Below are positions 10,430-54,700 of a stretch of 64,000 bases of DNA, in pieces (within the stretch, counting starts at the first letter, position 1; every line of letters begins with the position of its first letter). Position numbers and translations under genes: made by a program. Under the pieces are notes generated by a model that made no database searches, had not been told where the DNA came from, and saw only the letters and a program-made list of their open reading frames with translations. This DNA is from Eublepharis macularius (lineage: Eukaryota; Chordata; Lepidosauria; Squamata; Eublepharidae). The stretch is from positions 7,029,001 to 7,093,000 of the forward strand of contig NC_072795.1 of assembly GCF_028583425.1 (NCBI RefSeq). The letters run 5' to 3'.

Positions 10430-10512
10430 AGATAAACTGAAGTCTTGTGGCACATCAAAGACTACTAATGTTTTATTCCAACTTTGTCAGATGCATAACA
10501 TGCGTCCTCAAT
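10430..10512 (-). mobile_element. Short Penelope-like 3' fragment
   Basis: On the minus strand it reads CATCTGACAAAGTTGGAATA, then TTAGTAGTCTTTGATGTGCC, then ACAAGACTTCAG. This is the pattern of CTGANGA-type motif followed by TTAGTCTTTAAGGTGCCACA seen in related hairpin repeats. No inverted arm is visible. Confidence 0.35.
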
Positions 10513-10852
10513 AGGCAGACATTTATAGATGAGGTTCGGAGGGGTGGGGGGATAAACAGCAGGGTTAAAGGACAAAGACATGCCGGAAGTACAGGGTGAG
10601 ATGTCATGATGTAAAATCACAATAGGATTGAAAAAAAGCACCAAAACCACAAATGCCTGCAGAGTCCCAGGTCTGACCAACAATAAGTAAGGAGTCCCTT
10701 GTCTGGTCCTCAAGTAAGAACGTGAATTCTAGCTTTGCTGTTTCAGAGAACAGCCTGGAACGGCAAACGGTTCAAATCAGGACAGGGTGTATGGCCATGT
10801 CTCAGCTGCCCATCGATGCAGCACAAAACATTCGTTGCTTGTAATCATATTC

Positions 10853-11255
10853 AGAGTTTCTCTACATGAGATGCTGGGGTGCATGTCCATCAAATGTCGC
10901 GAGACGCAATGTTAGCCGGGAAGCGTAGTTTTGAAAGACAGAGCCGGCAGAGATCTCTCTGGAGGGGATGGATTCTCTCACAGCCCTCCACTGCCTCTGA
11001 CGTGCCAGACTGTCTCCCCTTCTGGAGCTTGTACTCTGCCACCCTCGCTGCTTAAAACTTTGAATTAACCGAGCCTCGGCAAGGCTGAGGCTCCAGAAGG
11101 GGAGATGCCAGAGGCGGCAGAGGGCTGTGAGAGAATCCGTCTCCTCTGGAGCGATCTCCGCCAGTTCTGTCTTTCAAAACTACGCGTCCTGGCTAACATT
11201 GCGTCTCCCAACACGTGAAGAATACCATGTCAAAAGTATTGTGTAGAGAGACTCT
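10853..11255. repeat. Large palindromic MITE with AGAGTTTCTC ends
   Basis: The left arm carries GAGACGCAATGTTAGCCGGG, AGTTTTGAAAGACAGAGCC and GATTCTCTCACAGCCCTC. The right arm carries their complements in reverse order (GAGGGCTGTGAGAGAATCCG, TCTGTCTTTCAAAACTACGC, GGCTAACATTGCGTCTC). The outer ends are AGAGTTTCTCTACA and TGTGTAGAGAGACTCT. A diverged relative occupies about 31385-31690. Probably a non-autonomous DNA transposon. Confidence 0.65.
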
Positions 11256-12780
11256 TAAGATAACTTGAACCAGGAACGATATATTCAAGAGTATTTCAGC
11301 ACTTGCTTACCTTCCACTTTGGAGGAAAGCTCTGATGCGCTGCTGTCAACAGTTCAAGGTTTATCTGGATCGTCAAGAGCGTACAACTTCCAATGGCCTT
11401 GCGGTCGTGTTTGTGGCCAAGATGAAACGGAAGGCATTCATTCCTCACCGTCCTCTGTAGAGAGAGGAACTGAGAGTCCCGTTGTCTTGTCAGTGGCTTT
11501 GCAGACCCCATTACGATTTGTGCGTTATCGCCTATGCAGCCTATAAATCAACATTCTTGCAGCAGGAAAAAAATAGAAAAGTAATCTGTCGTGATGGTCA
11601 TCTTTTACAAACAGGCATCGTTAGTTTGCCTGGGGGTCTTTTGGGATGGCCATTTGGTTTTAAGCAAAAAAAAAACCTTTGAGCAAGAAATGAAGATTTA
11701 TCCTGGACTGTTGCCCAGCATATGTGAGTGTGATTTAAGGAAAATCTATTCCCTGGGACCCCATTTTATTCAAAAATGGAGACCCCCCCCCCAACCTGGG
11801 TATTCTCAGGACTAGAGGAATTGTATAGGCGACCAGCTCCGGTTCCATAGAAGGAAGTGGGTCCAAAAATGTTCTCAGTTCATTTACGTGGAAATGGCTA
11901 AGACGATCAGGAGTAGATCGATAGGTTTAAATGGATCAAGGATGAACAAAGTGGTCCAGCCAGTGCTGATGGTGCCAGGCATTGCCTCTTGCCATGGTGG
12001 TGTGTGGATGCAAGGAATGAGCAAGCCAACGCGTTGCATCTTCACCCCTCACCACATCTAAGCTAAGCAGCCCTTGTAACATTGTCGGTACAGCTGGGGC
12101 TACATGCAGCTTGCTCCAGGCCTCCATCAGTCCTCCAGGGCAGTGGCTTTGGAGGAACTATCCCAGAAAGTTTAAGGTCGATCAAATTCCTTGCAAACTT
12201 TTCATTGAACTAGGAGGAACACCCTGGTCCACCTTGAAGGGTCTCTCTAGCCTTGAGGCCGTGCAAACGAGCACCTGCAGGTAGGTAGTTCTTTGGTGGT
12301 GCAAGGTGCGGCAGAAGTCTCTGGGGGGGCAGGTGGGGGGGATGAGATTTGGTTTGGACGGAAAACCGAATGCGGCTTTTTATTTCCTCCTGTGCCGTGT
12401 TTTGGGGAAGGTGGTCTCACTGAACCTCCGCCAGCTACTCAGTCGACATCTTGATTTTCCAGTTAAAGGTGGGGTCGGCAACTGTGCTGTTTAGAAAGAC
12501 AGGATAATTGGGAAACGCTTGAAACCACATCCGGAGAAGTTCTGATGAAACGGTGCTGCTGAATTTGCCGCGTGCGCCTCCAAGCTGGGGGACCGGGACT
12601 TCTCCTTGTGTCCTCCCTCTGCTGCCTTCACCTCACCCTACCCTAATACACATCTTAGCTGCGAGCCAGAGAGTCCAAAGGTGAAAGGAAGAGCTTAGAA
12701 ACCAACCGCCCTCGCACCTCTGCCTCTTTTCCACAGAGAGGCTCCAGCTTGGATTAGAAACTCCTAGGCTTGGCAGCAAG

Positions 12781-45567
<32,787 letters not shown>

Positions 45568-45729
45568 AAGTGGATTGTTTCTCTTCAAAAGCTTCTTCTG
45601 GGCACCCTCTATGCAGCTTAGGGGACAGCCTCGGCTGCTCCACCAAACCAAAGAGTATTGTTCCTTCTTTTGCTTCCATGTATGTAACTGTAAAGCTGAT
45701 GTTATTTGGCTTCAATTCTCAGGGATATA

Positions 45730-45735
45730 AATAAA
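45730..45735 (+). terminator. ALPI: Poly(A) signal of the first alkaline phosphatase
   Basis: AATAAA 163 bp after the stop codon, the first canonical hexamer downstream. Confidence 0.7.
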
Positions 45736-46363
45736 CAACAATTTTCTATGTATCTGATGGAAGGGGGAAGTTTTTTGATTCCCACAGTACTGGTTCTTGC
45801 GTCAGTCCAGTACAGAGGAGCTCTGGCAGGCTGTGCATGGAGACTTGGGCAAGCTGCAGAGAACTTCTCAGGCCCAGTTCTGGTTTCCTTGATAGGGTGA
45901 TGAAGCTTGGACAGAGATTATCTTTTGTCTCCCGAAAGGGATTTCTCATCACCCCAGAGGTTGTCCAGATCTCTGCTGAATGCAGTAACCAGGGTGAGGG
46001 CTGGCTGTACTGAGTCGTGCTGCTTCACAGAAAGTGAACTCTGATTCAGTGTCATGATGAGAAATTCAATAGTGTAAGGAAGTTTTTTTATATATATAAA
46101 AAAACCAGCACAATTGTGTAGTTTAACCCAAAAGGTCTCCACAGCTGGAACTGGAGATGTTGCAGTAAAAATCTGGATCGTTTTTTGAATCTTTTCTCCC
46201 TGACAGCTCTTCCTGCTGCATCGTGAACCCTCGCAATGACACTCTTCTCATTCCAAAGACCCACTGACACACAAACGTACACATTGCTTGCCCCTAACAG
46301 CTGGAAATGTGAAGTGGATCCATTGAAAAGCACTTAGGGTGATGCAGACCTCTGGCCAAAGTG

Positions 46364-46366
46364 GTT

Positions 46367-46418
<52 letters not shown>

Positions 46419-46455
46419 TCCATTCCATTCCATTCCATTCCATTCCATTCCATTC
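46364..46455. repeat. Compound microsatellite (CTTT)n-(CATTC)n
   Basis: CTTT units to 46420 change abruptly to seven CATTC pentamers, then to GGCTTCTATCCTGCCCTCTC, the reverse tail of the SINE/LINE also seen at 21566 and 28700. On the minus strand this is a SINE tail, then (GAATG)n, then (GAAA)n. Confidence 0.9.
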
Positions 46456-47075
46456 GGCTTCTATCCTGCCCTCTCCACAAGCAGGCTCAGGGGAGGTTAC
46501 AGCAACTACATTTTACATTTTAAAATCACAATAAAAACAACAGCAATTTTCATAATAAAATAGTTTCTGAAACAGCGACTAATGCAGCCCACCTCTGCCA
46601 ACAGTGCACGGAAGGGAGAGGGAGCAGTTATTATTGTCCCCACTGAACTCGTATGAGGGGCTGGATGACTCTACAGCTTCCTCCCTCCTAATTTTCCATC
46701 ATTTATATAGTACTCAGGCTGACTACAGGCATTAAAAGATAAAAATACATTAAATTTTATAATAAGCAAATAGAAAACACCAACAACCTAAAAACAAACA
46801 AAAACAGCAATAAAACAGTAGTAACAACAACTGCCACACTAATCTATCGAAACTGTAGTCAATAGTAAAATTGGCAATAAAACGAAGCCGACAGTTCAGA
46901 TTAAAACATCATCACCCCAGGGAGAAAATAATACCCAAATCTCGGAGGAATAAAATAACTCGAATCAGTTTCTTGAAGACCACAAGAATCCTATTGGGGT
47001 GGGAGTTTCACAGTCTTGGGCACCAGGGATGGAAGATTTCGTTTCACATGCCAGCCAGCTTCACTTCCGTTGAGG

Positions 47076-47280
47076 GAGGCATACAAAAGAGGAAATCACC
47101 TTTGTGTTCAGAAGGTCCTAAGTTCAACACCTGGCGTCTCCAGATAAAAGAATCAGGTAAGAGCTGATGTGAAAGACCTCTTATCTGAGACCCTGGAATG
47201 CTACTACCTGCAAGAGGAAATAAGGCTGATACTAATAGACTAACAGCCTGACGCAGCAGAAAGCAGCTCTGTCTGTTTAA
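47076..47280 (+). mobile_element. Eroded tRNA-derived SINE (CATCTGCTTGGC type)
   Basis: AGGTCCTAAGTTCAACACCT (box B region), GTCTCCAGATAAAAGAATCA, GAGCTGATGTGAAAGACCTC and AGCCTGACGCAGCAGAAAGC correspond to the 22823 and 29222 copies. Confidence 0.5.
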
Positions 47281-47349
47281 TTCCCCCTGGACCCAGGCTG
47301 TACACACTCTCTCTCTCTGTGTGTATGTCCTCAAGGCGAATCTGGAGAT

Positions 47350-47596
47350 AACAACAACATTCGATTTATATACTGCCCTTCAGGATGACTTAACACCCAC
47401 TCAGAGCGGTTTACAAAGTATGTTGTTATTATCCCCACAACAAACACCCTGTGAGGTGGGTGGGCCTGAGAGAGCTCCAGAGAGCCGTGACTAGCCCAAG
47501 GTCACCCAGCTGGCTTCAAGTGGAGGAGTGGGGAAACAAACCCGGTTCTCCAGATTAGAGTCCTGCACTCTTAACCACTACACCAAACTGGCTCTC
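47350..47596 (-). mobile_element. tRNA-derived SINE, full-length
   Basis: Reverse of the 23297 type: ACATTCGATTTATATACTGC, AGCGGTTTACAAAGTATGTT, GAAACAAACCCGGTTCTCCA and CACTACACCAAACTGGCTC. Confidence 0.85.
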
Positions 47597-48651
47597 GGTG
47601 CAAAAGTGGTGCGCAAGGCAGAAGGAAATGAAATTGAAACAGGACAGCTCTCGCACAGGGGCAAAGCAGCAGTGGGTTGTTGTGGATTTTCCGGGCAGCA
47701 GTTGTTCAAAGTTGAAAGCGAGGCAGCGAAAATGTCTGAGGCTCAGCTTGTGAGAGATCGTGGCTCTCCAATACGGGATGTTTCCTCGCTGAACCCTTTT
47801 GCCGCAGAGTTCACAGCATCTCTATTCTGCCTTGAACCTAAAAGTCATCTCTCATGGAGGAGGCAGGAGTAACCACTGAAATGCCTTCCTACAGAATGAC
47901 ACATGTGTTTTTCCTCCTTTCTAACCACAGTGCAACAAAAAGCCACAATTAATCAGTTGCTGGTCTTGCCAGGTCGCCAGCCATATTGGGCAACCTTCTT
48001 CCCCTGCTGCCCTGGCCTCTGTCCTTGCTCAATGGAACAGTGGGAGCAAAATGGGGGAGGGGGAACAGCGTTGCATTGTGCGATTATGTCACTTCCAGCT
48101 GTGGAAGTGGCTTCACAGCATTGCATGATGCTCTAGGAATTCCTCATAGAGTTCTGAGGTAATTCCTAGAGGAACATGTGACATAATTTCCCCCATTTTC
48201 TGCCTCCAAATGCTCCCAACCACACCTCATACCTTTCTGGTTAGCAACCTAGCAGTCACCTGATACACATGGCTGGTTGGATAGCGGCCCTGTCAGGCAT
48301 ATAGCTGTTAAGTTGCCACTCCAAGGAAACAAAGGTGTAAAGACAGTGTGGGAGGGAAACATGGACACTGTAAGACAGAGGTTCTGTATCTGGGTTGTGG
48401 GACGATGGAATTGGGGATCTGGGTCCTAGCCCTCGGAGGAGTGCAATTACAGTCCGGAGAGGAGCCTGGGTGTGCTCCTAGATGCCACACTTTCTATGGA
48501 GGCTCAGGTTGCAGCCATAGGCAGATCTGCATTTTTTCATCTCTCTCTCGTCCCAGGACCTAGCTTCAGTAATCCATGCAACTTGCTCTACGCTGGGCTT
48601 CCCCTGTCCTCGCCGCTGCCTGCTCTCGCCACCATCATCGCCTGCTCTCAC

Positions 48652-49067
48652 TGTCAGGTCCAGTGTATATCTAAACTGTACTGACTCCATTTTCTAATGC
48701 TTCTAGTGTTTGAGTGTTTTCTCCCCAGGTGCACCAGTTCCCAGGCAGCATTCCCACCGGAGGAGACTGTTTTGTCTAACACCGTTCCACCAAGCATTGG
48801 CCTTGAAGGAGAGCAGCTTCCCAGGACTGAGAGATGTTGTTTTGAGAACTGTGGGGGGAGGCTGATCCAGATGGGTATTGTTACTCTGTATCTTATGCTT
48901 GCTCTTCATTGGTAACAATGATCATGTACCATCCTGATTCTCCTATTCAGGACAGTGGACTATAATGGACCTTTTCTGCAGTAAAGTTTCCTTTTCCAAA
49001 CAATGGACTTGTGTTTGCTTCTAAAGGGAACCCTGTAGTGAGTGCCTTATTTAGCCACAGTCTGACA
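48652..49067 (+). repeat. 5' LTR of the Gypsy element
   Basis: 416 bp, TGTCAGGTCCAGTG at the start and CACAGTCTGACA at the end. Same length and, as far as I can read, same sequence as 55215-55630. Confidence 0.93.
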
Positions 49068-49081
49068 TTTTGTTACCAATC

Positions 49082-51757
49082 ATGTCTGAGTCGGGCCCAG
49101 CGGAATCCAAGGTTGTCCCGGACAGGGATCCTTTGTTTGATCCGTATGCGTCTCCCGACAATCAACCTGTGCAACCCGTGCAAGCCCAAGACTCCCAGGA
49201 GCTGGGAGCAGCCGGGAACGGAACCGGAGCCTCCACTTCCACCCCGCCTCTCATCGAACTCAGTACTCGGAACGAGACCGAAGCCGACCTCGGGGCAAGG
49301 CCGAAAGCGACCGCTCTCCCTTTGATTTCGGTACCCACCCCGTCGGAGTGGGGAGCCAGACCCCGAGAAACCAGAGAGCGTCGGGCAGGTGGACTCCATC
49401 CACTAGTTTCGATGGAAGGGCGCCGAAGCCTAGGAACCGTCCCGGAGCTAGACAGCAGCCAACCATGGCGATATTGGAACAGGACGTCCGAGCAGGCGGA
49501 GGGGGACACGTCTCGCCGCGGCGCCCTGAGTTGGGATTACTCCGAACTTGTTCCGTGGAAAGAGGCAACGGAGGTCCCTGAACAAAGTTGGGAGCAGATA
49601 CAAGGTCGCACCTATGCGGTGGATACCAGCATCTCGGCCGTGACGGGTATGGCCAAGGGAATCCTAGCTGCGAGATCGAGAGTCGTCCAAGGGGACCCTC
49701 CTCCTTGGGGCCCCTTGTCCCCGGTGAGTACAACGAATGAAGCTGTCATAAGCGAGCAACCGGGGGCAAGTCGAATGCAACAGTTAGAAGCTAAACTGAT
49801 GGATATGGAAGAAAGTTTGGCTCATGCCATCCATTTAATTTCGGCAATGGGAGCAGGGGAAAGACTGTCCCCTGAAGAGATGGCGATACAGATAGCTACC
49901 CTTCAAAGTGTTATCTCCTATCCGATGGAGGATGTCCAGCAGCGGCCGTCACCGACCGGCGAAGGGGACACCCATCCGGGCGAAGCGGGAGAGCAACCCA
50001 AGGAACTTCCAGCACAGCAGGAAATTCCACCGAGCAAGGAAGACCCGGTTGAGCCACCGGGAGAGACCCCCACCGAACTTCCTAACCAGGCAGGGGATGC
50101 GCCGCCAGACGAGACTCCCGTTGAGAGGCCTACGGAAGGCGAGGGAAAGCCCAGTGATACACCGGGGAGACCCCCTCTTACTTCTCCTATAACGGTCCGG
50201 CCGGACCAAGCGGGAGCACACGCGGCTCCATCCGAGGAGGGAACCCCTCGTCAACCGCGAGACGTTGTCCCCGTCGGGCAACCTACGGGGGACGGTCTAA
50301 CAGCGCCAAGAGGCCAGCCGCTGCTTCCCAGATTAACAACGCCCGGAGGGGCAAGCCCGCGCGGCCTTCCACCTGTTCAACCCTCGCCGCTGCGGCCCCT
50401 CTCACCTCGACCGCAGCTCATACTGTTGCAGCAGCCCCAGGACCAGCCCGTTTTACCACCCCCGAACCAACCGGGACGGCCTGCACCTTTACGACACCTT
50501 CAACCCCCTCCTCAGCGGCCGATCTCCACTCAACCACACCAACCTCCTCTACCTCGACAGCTGCCACTAACGCCTCCCGTGTTACCGGCCAGACCGAGAC
50601 TGCCGCCTCCTGCTCGCCTGCCACTACAGCCTCCGGCCCAACCAAGACCAACCCCGACACAGCAACCACGGCAACCTCCGCCCGCACAACCAGCCCAACC
50701 CCAGCCGGCACTGCCGGTTCAACCGCCACCCGTACAGCCGGCACCGTTGCCCCGACCGAGACTCCAGTTACCTCCTCCTGTGCCTCAGGCGCAACTAAGA
50801 CTGCCGATGGACTTTTACCCAGCGCCTGCTCCGAGACAGGAACTCCCGATGGGCTGGGTGAAGCTGGAAGCCACCTTCGATGGGGATCCATCCAAATTGG
50901 GATTTTTCTTAGTCCAAGTGGTCCAGTTTTTCAACCGGTGGGGGCACCTCTTCGGCAGTGAGGCCAGTCAAATCGAACATCTTGGATCTCGTTTACAGGA
51001 CAAAGCAGCAGACTGGTATGTAGGACTATACAATGTCGGGGCCCCAGAACTCGATACTCTTCAGGGGTTAGTGGATGCTATCCGAGCGCAGTATGAAGAC
51101 CCCTTAGAAGAAACCCGGGCCCGAACAGAATTGCAAGCCATCAAACAAGGCAGCATGTCAGCAAGAGACTATGTCACAAAATTCCGGCAATTAGCAGCCA
51201 AGTGCCCTAGGTGTGAGGAGTCCACCAAGATTATTCTGTTCAAACAAGGCCTTAACCCGAGACTTTTGGACAGAGCTCTCATGCAAGACAATCCCCCCAC
51301 GTTGTTAGGGTGGATCCAACTTGTTTGCGAAGTAGAAAATCGCATTCTGGAAGTCCGTTTGGTTGAACAACAGCAACAAACGGGACAAAGAAGATCATTG
51401 ACCTTACAGAGGGGAACACGGGGAGCTAGCTACGCCACCCGTGGAGCGAGAGATGCTAGATGGCAACAAGGGCTGTGTTTGCAATGCGGACAGGCTGGTC
51501 ACTTTGCAGCACAATGCCCTTACCGGCCTGTGCAAAGACCTCCGCTCCAATTACGGCGTCCAACCCTTGCTCCGTTTCCTACGCTCCAACGCCCGACTCC
51601 AGCACCACGAACAAACAGAGGCCGCGGCGCTTCCCAAAGGCCAGCCTCGGAGAGAGGGCTGGAAGCGGAAGAAGTCATGGAATACGATCCCGCTTCCCCA
51701 TCCGCAGAAGCTAATCCAGAAAGTCCCCAGTCGGGAAACGAAATGGATCTGTCGTGA
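49082..51757 (+). CDS. gag: gag of the Gypsy element
   Basis: Long open frame from the ATG at 49082 (MSESGPAESK). The N-terminal part is acidic. The centre (about residues 370-580) is very rich in proline and glutamine. A capsid-like helical domain follows (about 590-730, with FDGDPSKLGFFLVQVVQFF and later RDYVTKFRQLAAKC). Near residue 800 is one CCHC zinc knuckle (CLQCGQAGHFAAQC). This is the usual layout of Gag in the PEG10-related vertebrate Gypsy group. Confidence 0.88.
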   Translation: MSESGPAESKVVPDRDPLFDPYASPDNQPVQPVQAQDSQELGAAGNGTGASTSTPPLIELSTRNETEADLGARPKATALPLISVPTPSEWGARPRETRERRAGGLHPLVSMEGRRSLGTVPELDSSQPWRYWNRTSEQAEGDTSRRGALSWDYSELVPWKEATEVPEQSWEQIQGRTYAVDTSISAVTGMAKGILAARSRVVQGDPPPWGPLSPVSTTNEAVISEQPGASRMQQLEAKLMDMEESLAHAIHLISAMGAGERLSPEEMAIQIATLQSVISYPMEDVQQRPSPTGEGDTHPGEAGEQPKELPAQQEIPPSKEDPVEPPGETPTELPNQAGDAPPDETPVERPTEGEGKPSDTPGRPPLTSPITVRPDQAGAHAAPSEEGTPRQPRDVVPVGQPTGDGLTAPRGQPLLPRLTTPGGASPRGLPPVQPSPLRPLSPRPQLILLQQPQDQPVLPPPNQPGRPAPLRHLQPPPQRPISTQPHQPPLPRQLPLTPPVLPARPRLPPPARLPLQPPAQPRPTPTQQPRQPPPAQPAQPQPALPVQPPPVQPAPLPRPRLQLPPPVPQAQLRLPMDFYPAPAPRQELPMGWVKLEATFDGDPSKLGFFLVQVVQFFNRWGHLFGSEASQIEHLGSRLQDKAADWYVGLYNVGAPELDTLQGLVDAIRAQYEDPLEETRARTELQAIKQGSMSARDYVTKFRQLAAKCPRCEESTKIILFKQGLNPRLLDRALMQDNPPTLLGWIQLVCEVENRILEVRLVEQQQQTGQRRSLTLQRGTRGASYATRGARDARWQQGLCLQCGQAGHFAAQCPYRPVQRPPLQLRRPTLAPFPTLQRPTPAPRTNRGRGASQRPASERGLEAEEVMEYDPASPSAEANPESPQSGNEMDLS

Positions 51758-54700
51758 AAGGACCCAAACGACAGATCCGCCCTAAGCCCGTCCCTGCACG
51801 GAACCGGCCGCCTGGGTCCATCTTATTCATGCCAGTGACTTTAATCAACCCAGAGAGAAAGATGCATATTCGAGTGCAAGCTCTTATTGACTCGGGCTGC
51901 TCAAGAGACATCATTGCCCCTGCTCTAGTCAATGGACTAGTCCTACCAACTCGGGATCTACAAAATCCAGTGATCTTTGAGCAAATGGATGGTACCAACA
52001 TGAATCCTGTAACAACTGAAACCATCCCAGTAATCACAGGCATGGGACAACATTGGGAAAAGAGATCCTTTGTCATCAGCTCTACTGCCAAGTACCCGTT
52101 AATTCTAGGCAGCAAATGGCTATGTGATCACAATCCCTACATAGACTGGGCACAAGGATGTATTACCTTCAGTCATACCAACTGCAAAAATCACCGTTGG
52201 AATCAAAACTGGGGCGAAGATCCAACTCATAAAGAAAAGGCCCTTCTCACCCAAGAAGAAGTCAACCAAATACCCGAACCGTACTGGCCTTTTCTAAATG
52301 CTTTCTCTGAAGAGGAAGCAGATACTCTACCCCCGCACCGACGAACGGACTGTGCAGTAGAAATTTTACCCGGAGCCTCACTGCCCAAAGGACGACTTTA
52401 TCCCATGAGTCTCCATGAACGCGAAGAGCTCCGGAAATTCATCGACACCAACCTCCAACGAGGATTCATCCGCCCAGCCGCTAGCCCCCACGCCGCTCCA
52501 GTCCTCTTCGTGAAAAAGAAGGATGGGGGACTTCGACTGTGCACAGATTTCCGAGGCTTGAATGCAGTGTCCACCAACAACGCCTATCCTATACCGCTCA
52601 TCCGAGACCTTCTCAACGTCGTGGCCCAAGGTAAGATCTTTACGAAATTAGATCTAAAAGATGCTTACTTCCACGTTCGTATCAAGGCAGGGGATGAATG
52701 GAAAACCGCTTTCAATACGCCCCTCGGACAATATGAATACTTAGTTATGCCCTTTGGTTTGACGGGAGCCCCGTCCGTATTCATGTCCATGATAAACGAA
52801 GTTCTACACGAATTTCTGTACAAAGGGGTGGTAGTGTACCTTGATGATGTGTTAATTTACTCGGACACCGAGGAAGAACATATTCAAACGGTACGAAAAG
52901 TTTTAGCCACCCTGATGAAGAATAAGCTGCCCATCAAACTGTCCAAATGTGAATTCCATAAAACCGAACTCACTTACCTCGGGTATTGTATCTCCCAAGA
53001 AGGTCTGAAAATGGATCCAGCCAAAATACAGGCGATCCAGGACTGGCAGAAACCCACCACCCGTAAAGAACTACAATCCTTCCTGGGTTTTGCCAACTTC
53101 TATAGAGACTTCATAGCAAATTTCGCCCAAATCACGCTCCCTTTAACGGACTTGCTGAAAACCAAAGATAAAGGGGACCAAGCTAAAAAGCCCTCTGCCA
53201 AACTGCAATGGACCCCCGATTGTCAAACGGCCTTCGATTGTCTAAAAAAGCAATTTGTAACAGAACCCATCCTCTCCCACCCCAACGAACAATCCCCTTT
53301 CATAGTACAGGTTGACGCCAGCGATACGGCGATAGGGGGGGTTTTACTGCAGAAGGGGGAGGATGGTAGGCTGCGGCCGTGTGCTTTCTTGTCTAGAAAA
53401 TTTTCGGAGGCGGAAAGGAATTGGAATGTGTGGGAGAAGGAGGCCTTTGCAGTAAAAGCGGCCCTTACTAACTGGAGACATTGGCTGGAGGGGGCGCGAT
53501 ACCCTTTCGAGGTCTGGACGGATCATAAAAATCTGGAGGCCCTCCGAAGCCCACGCAGACTGAATGCCAAGCAATTGCGATGGGCGGAATTCTTTTCCAA
53601 ATTCAACTTCACTCTAAATTATCTCCCGGGCAAAACTAACTTTTTGGCAGACGCCCTATCGCGCATGCCCCAACATAAGAGCAAACGGGAGGAGACTGTC
53701 GACACTGTCTTCTCGCCTACGCAACTTGGGGGCGTGGTGACTACTCGCAGCCATGCCAAGCAGCCCCTCCCGGCCAGCCAAGAGTGGAAATCGAAACTCC
53801 AAACCGAGGTGGAAAAGGAGGGGGATAGGGCTCCGCGAAGCAAACTGACCCAAACCCCACAAGGGGATTGGTTAGCTGGGAGCAAGTTTTATGTGCCAGA
53901 CAGCCTCAGACTGGAAGTTTTGCAGCGCTGTCATGATGCTCCCACTGCTGGACATTATGGGTATCTGAAAACTTTGCACCTAATCCAAAGACAATTCTGG
54001 TGGCCGGGCATGCGCAAAGACATTTCCCAATATGTTAGTTCCTGTCCTATTTGCCTCAGCGCCAAAACCAGAAAAGGGAAACCTCCGGGTCTCCTGCAAC
54101 CATTGGAAACGCCAAACAGACCCTGGGAAATAATATCTATGGACTTTATCACTGACCTACCTATCTCAAAAGGACATAATTGCATTTTAGTGGTGGTAGA
54201 TCTGTTCTCCAAACAAGCTCATTTCATCCCCTGTACTGCCATACCCTCCGCTCGAAAACTAGCAGATTTGTTTCTAAAACACATCGTAAAATTACATTCT
54301 TTTCCGTCCAAGGTGATTTCGGATCGCGGCGGACAGTTCGTTGCCAACTTCTGGCGGGAGCTTTTGAAAATGTTGAATATTGAACAAGGCATCAGTTCAA
54401 GCCACCACCCACAAACCGACGGGCAATCCGAAAAAACAAACCAAATATTAGAACAGTTTCTTCGTTGCTACATTAATTTTCAACAAGATAATTGGGTGGA
54501 CCTTCTCCCTCTGGCCGAGTTCTCATATAACAACAGTGTACACGCTTCAACGGGGGAGGCCCCCTTCAGAATTGTCTACGGGACTCACTTCAATCCCTTC
54601 CCGTTGGATGCCCCCCCCCTCCATTCCTCTAAATTGCCAGATGTATCTTCGTGGTGGGGGGAGGCGGCGCAGCAATGGACTCTTATTAAGAAGCACCTTG

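Noticed and set aside
12600-12780. Core promoter of the first phosphatase
   Set aside because: No TATA-like box at a suitable distance from 12781 and no clear initiator, so I could not place a transcription start.
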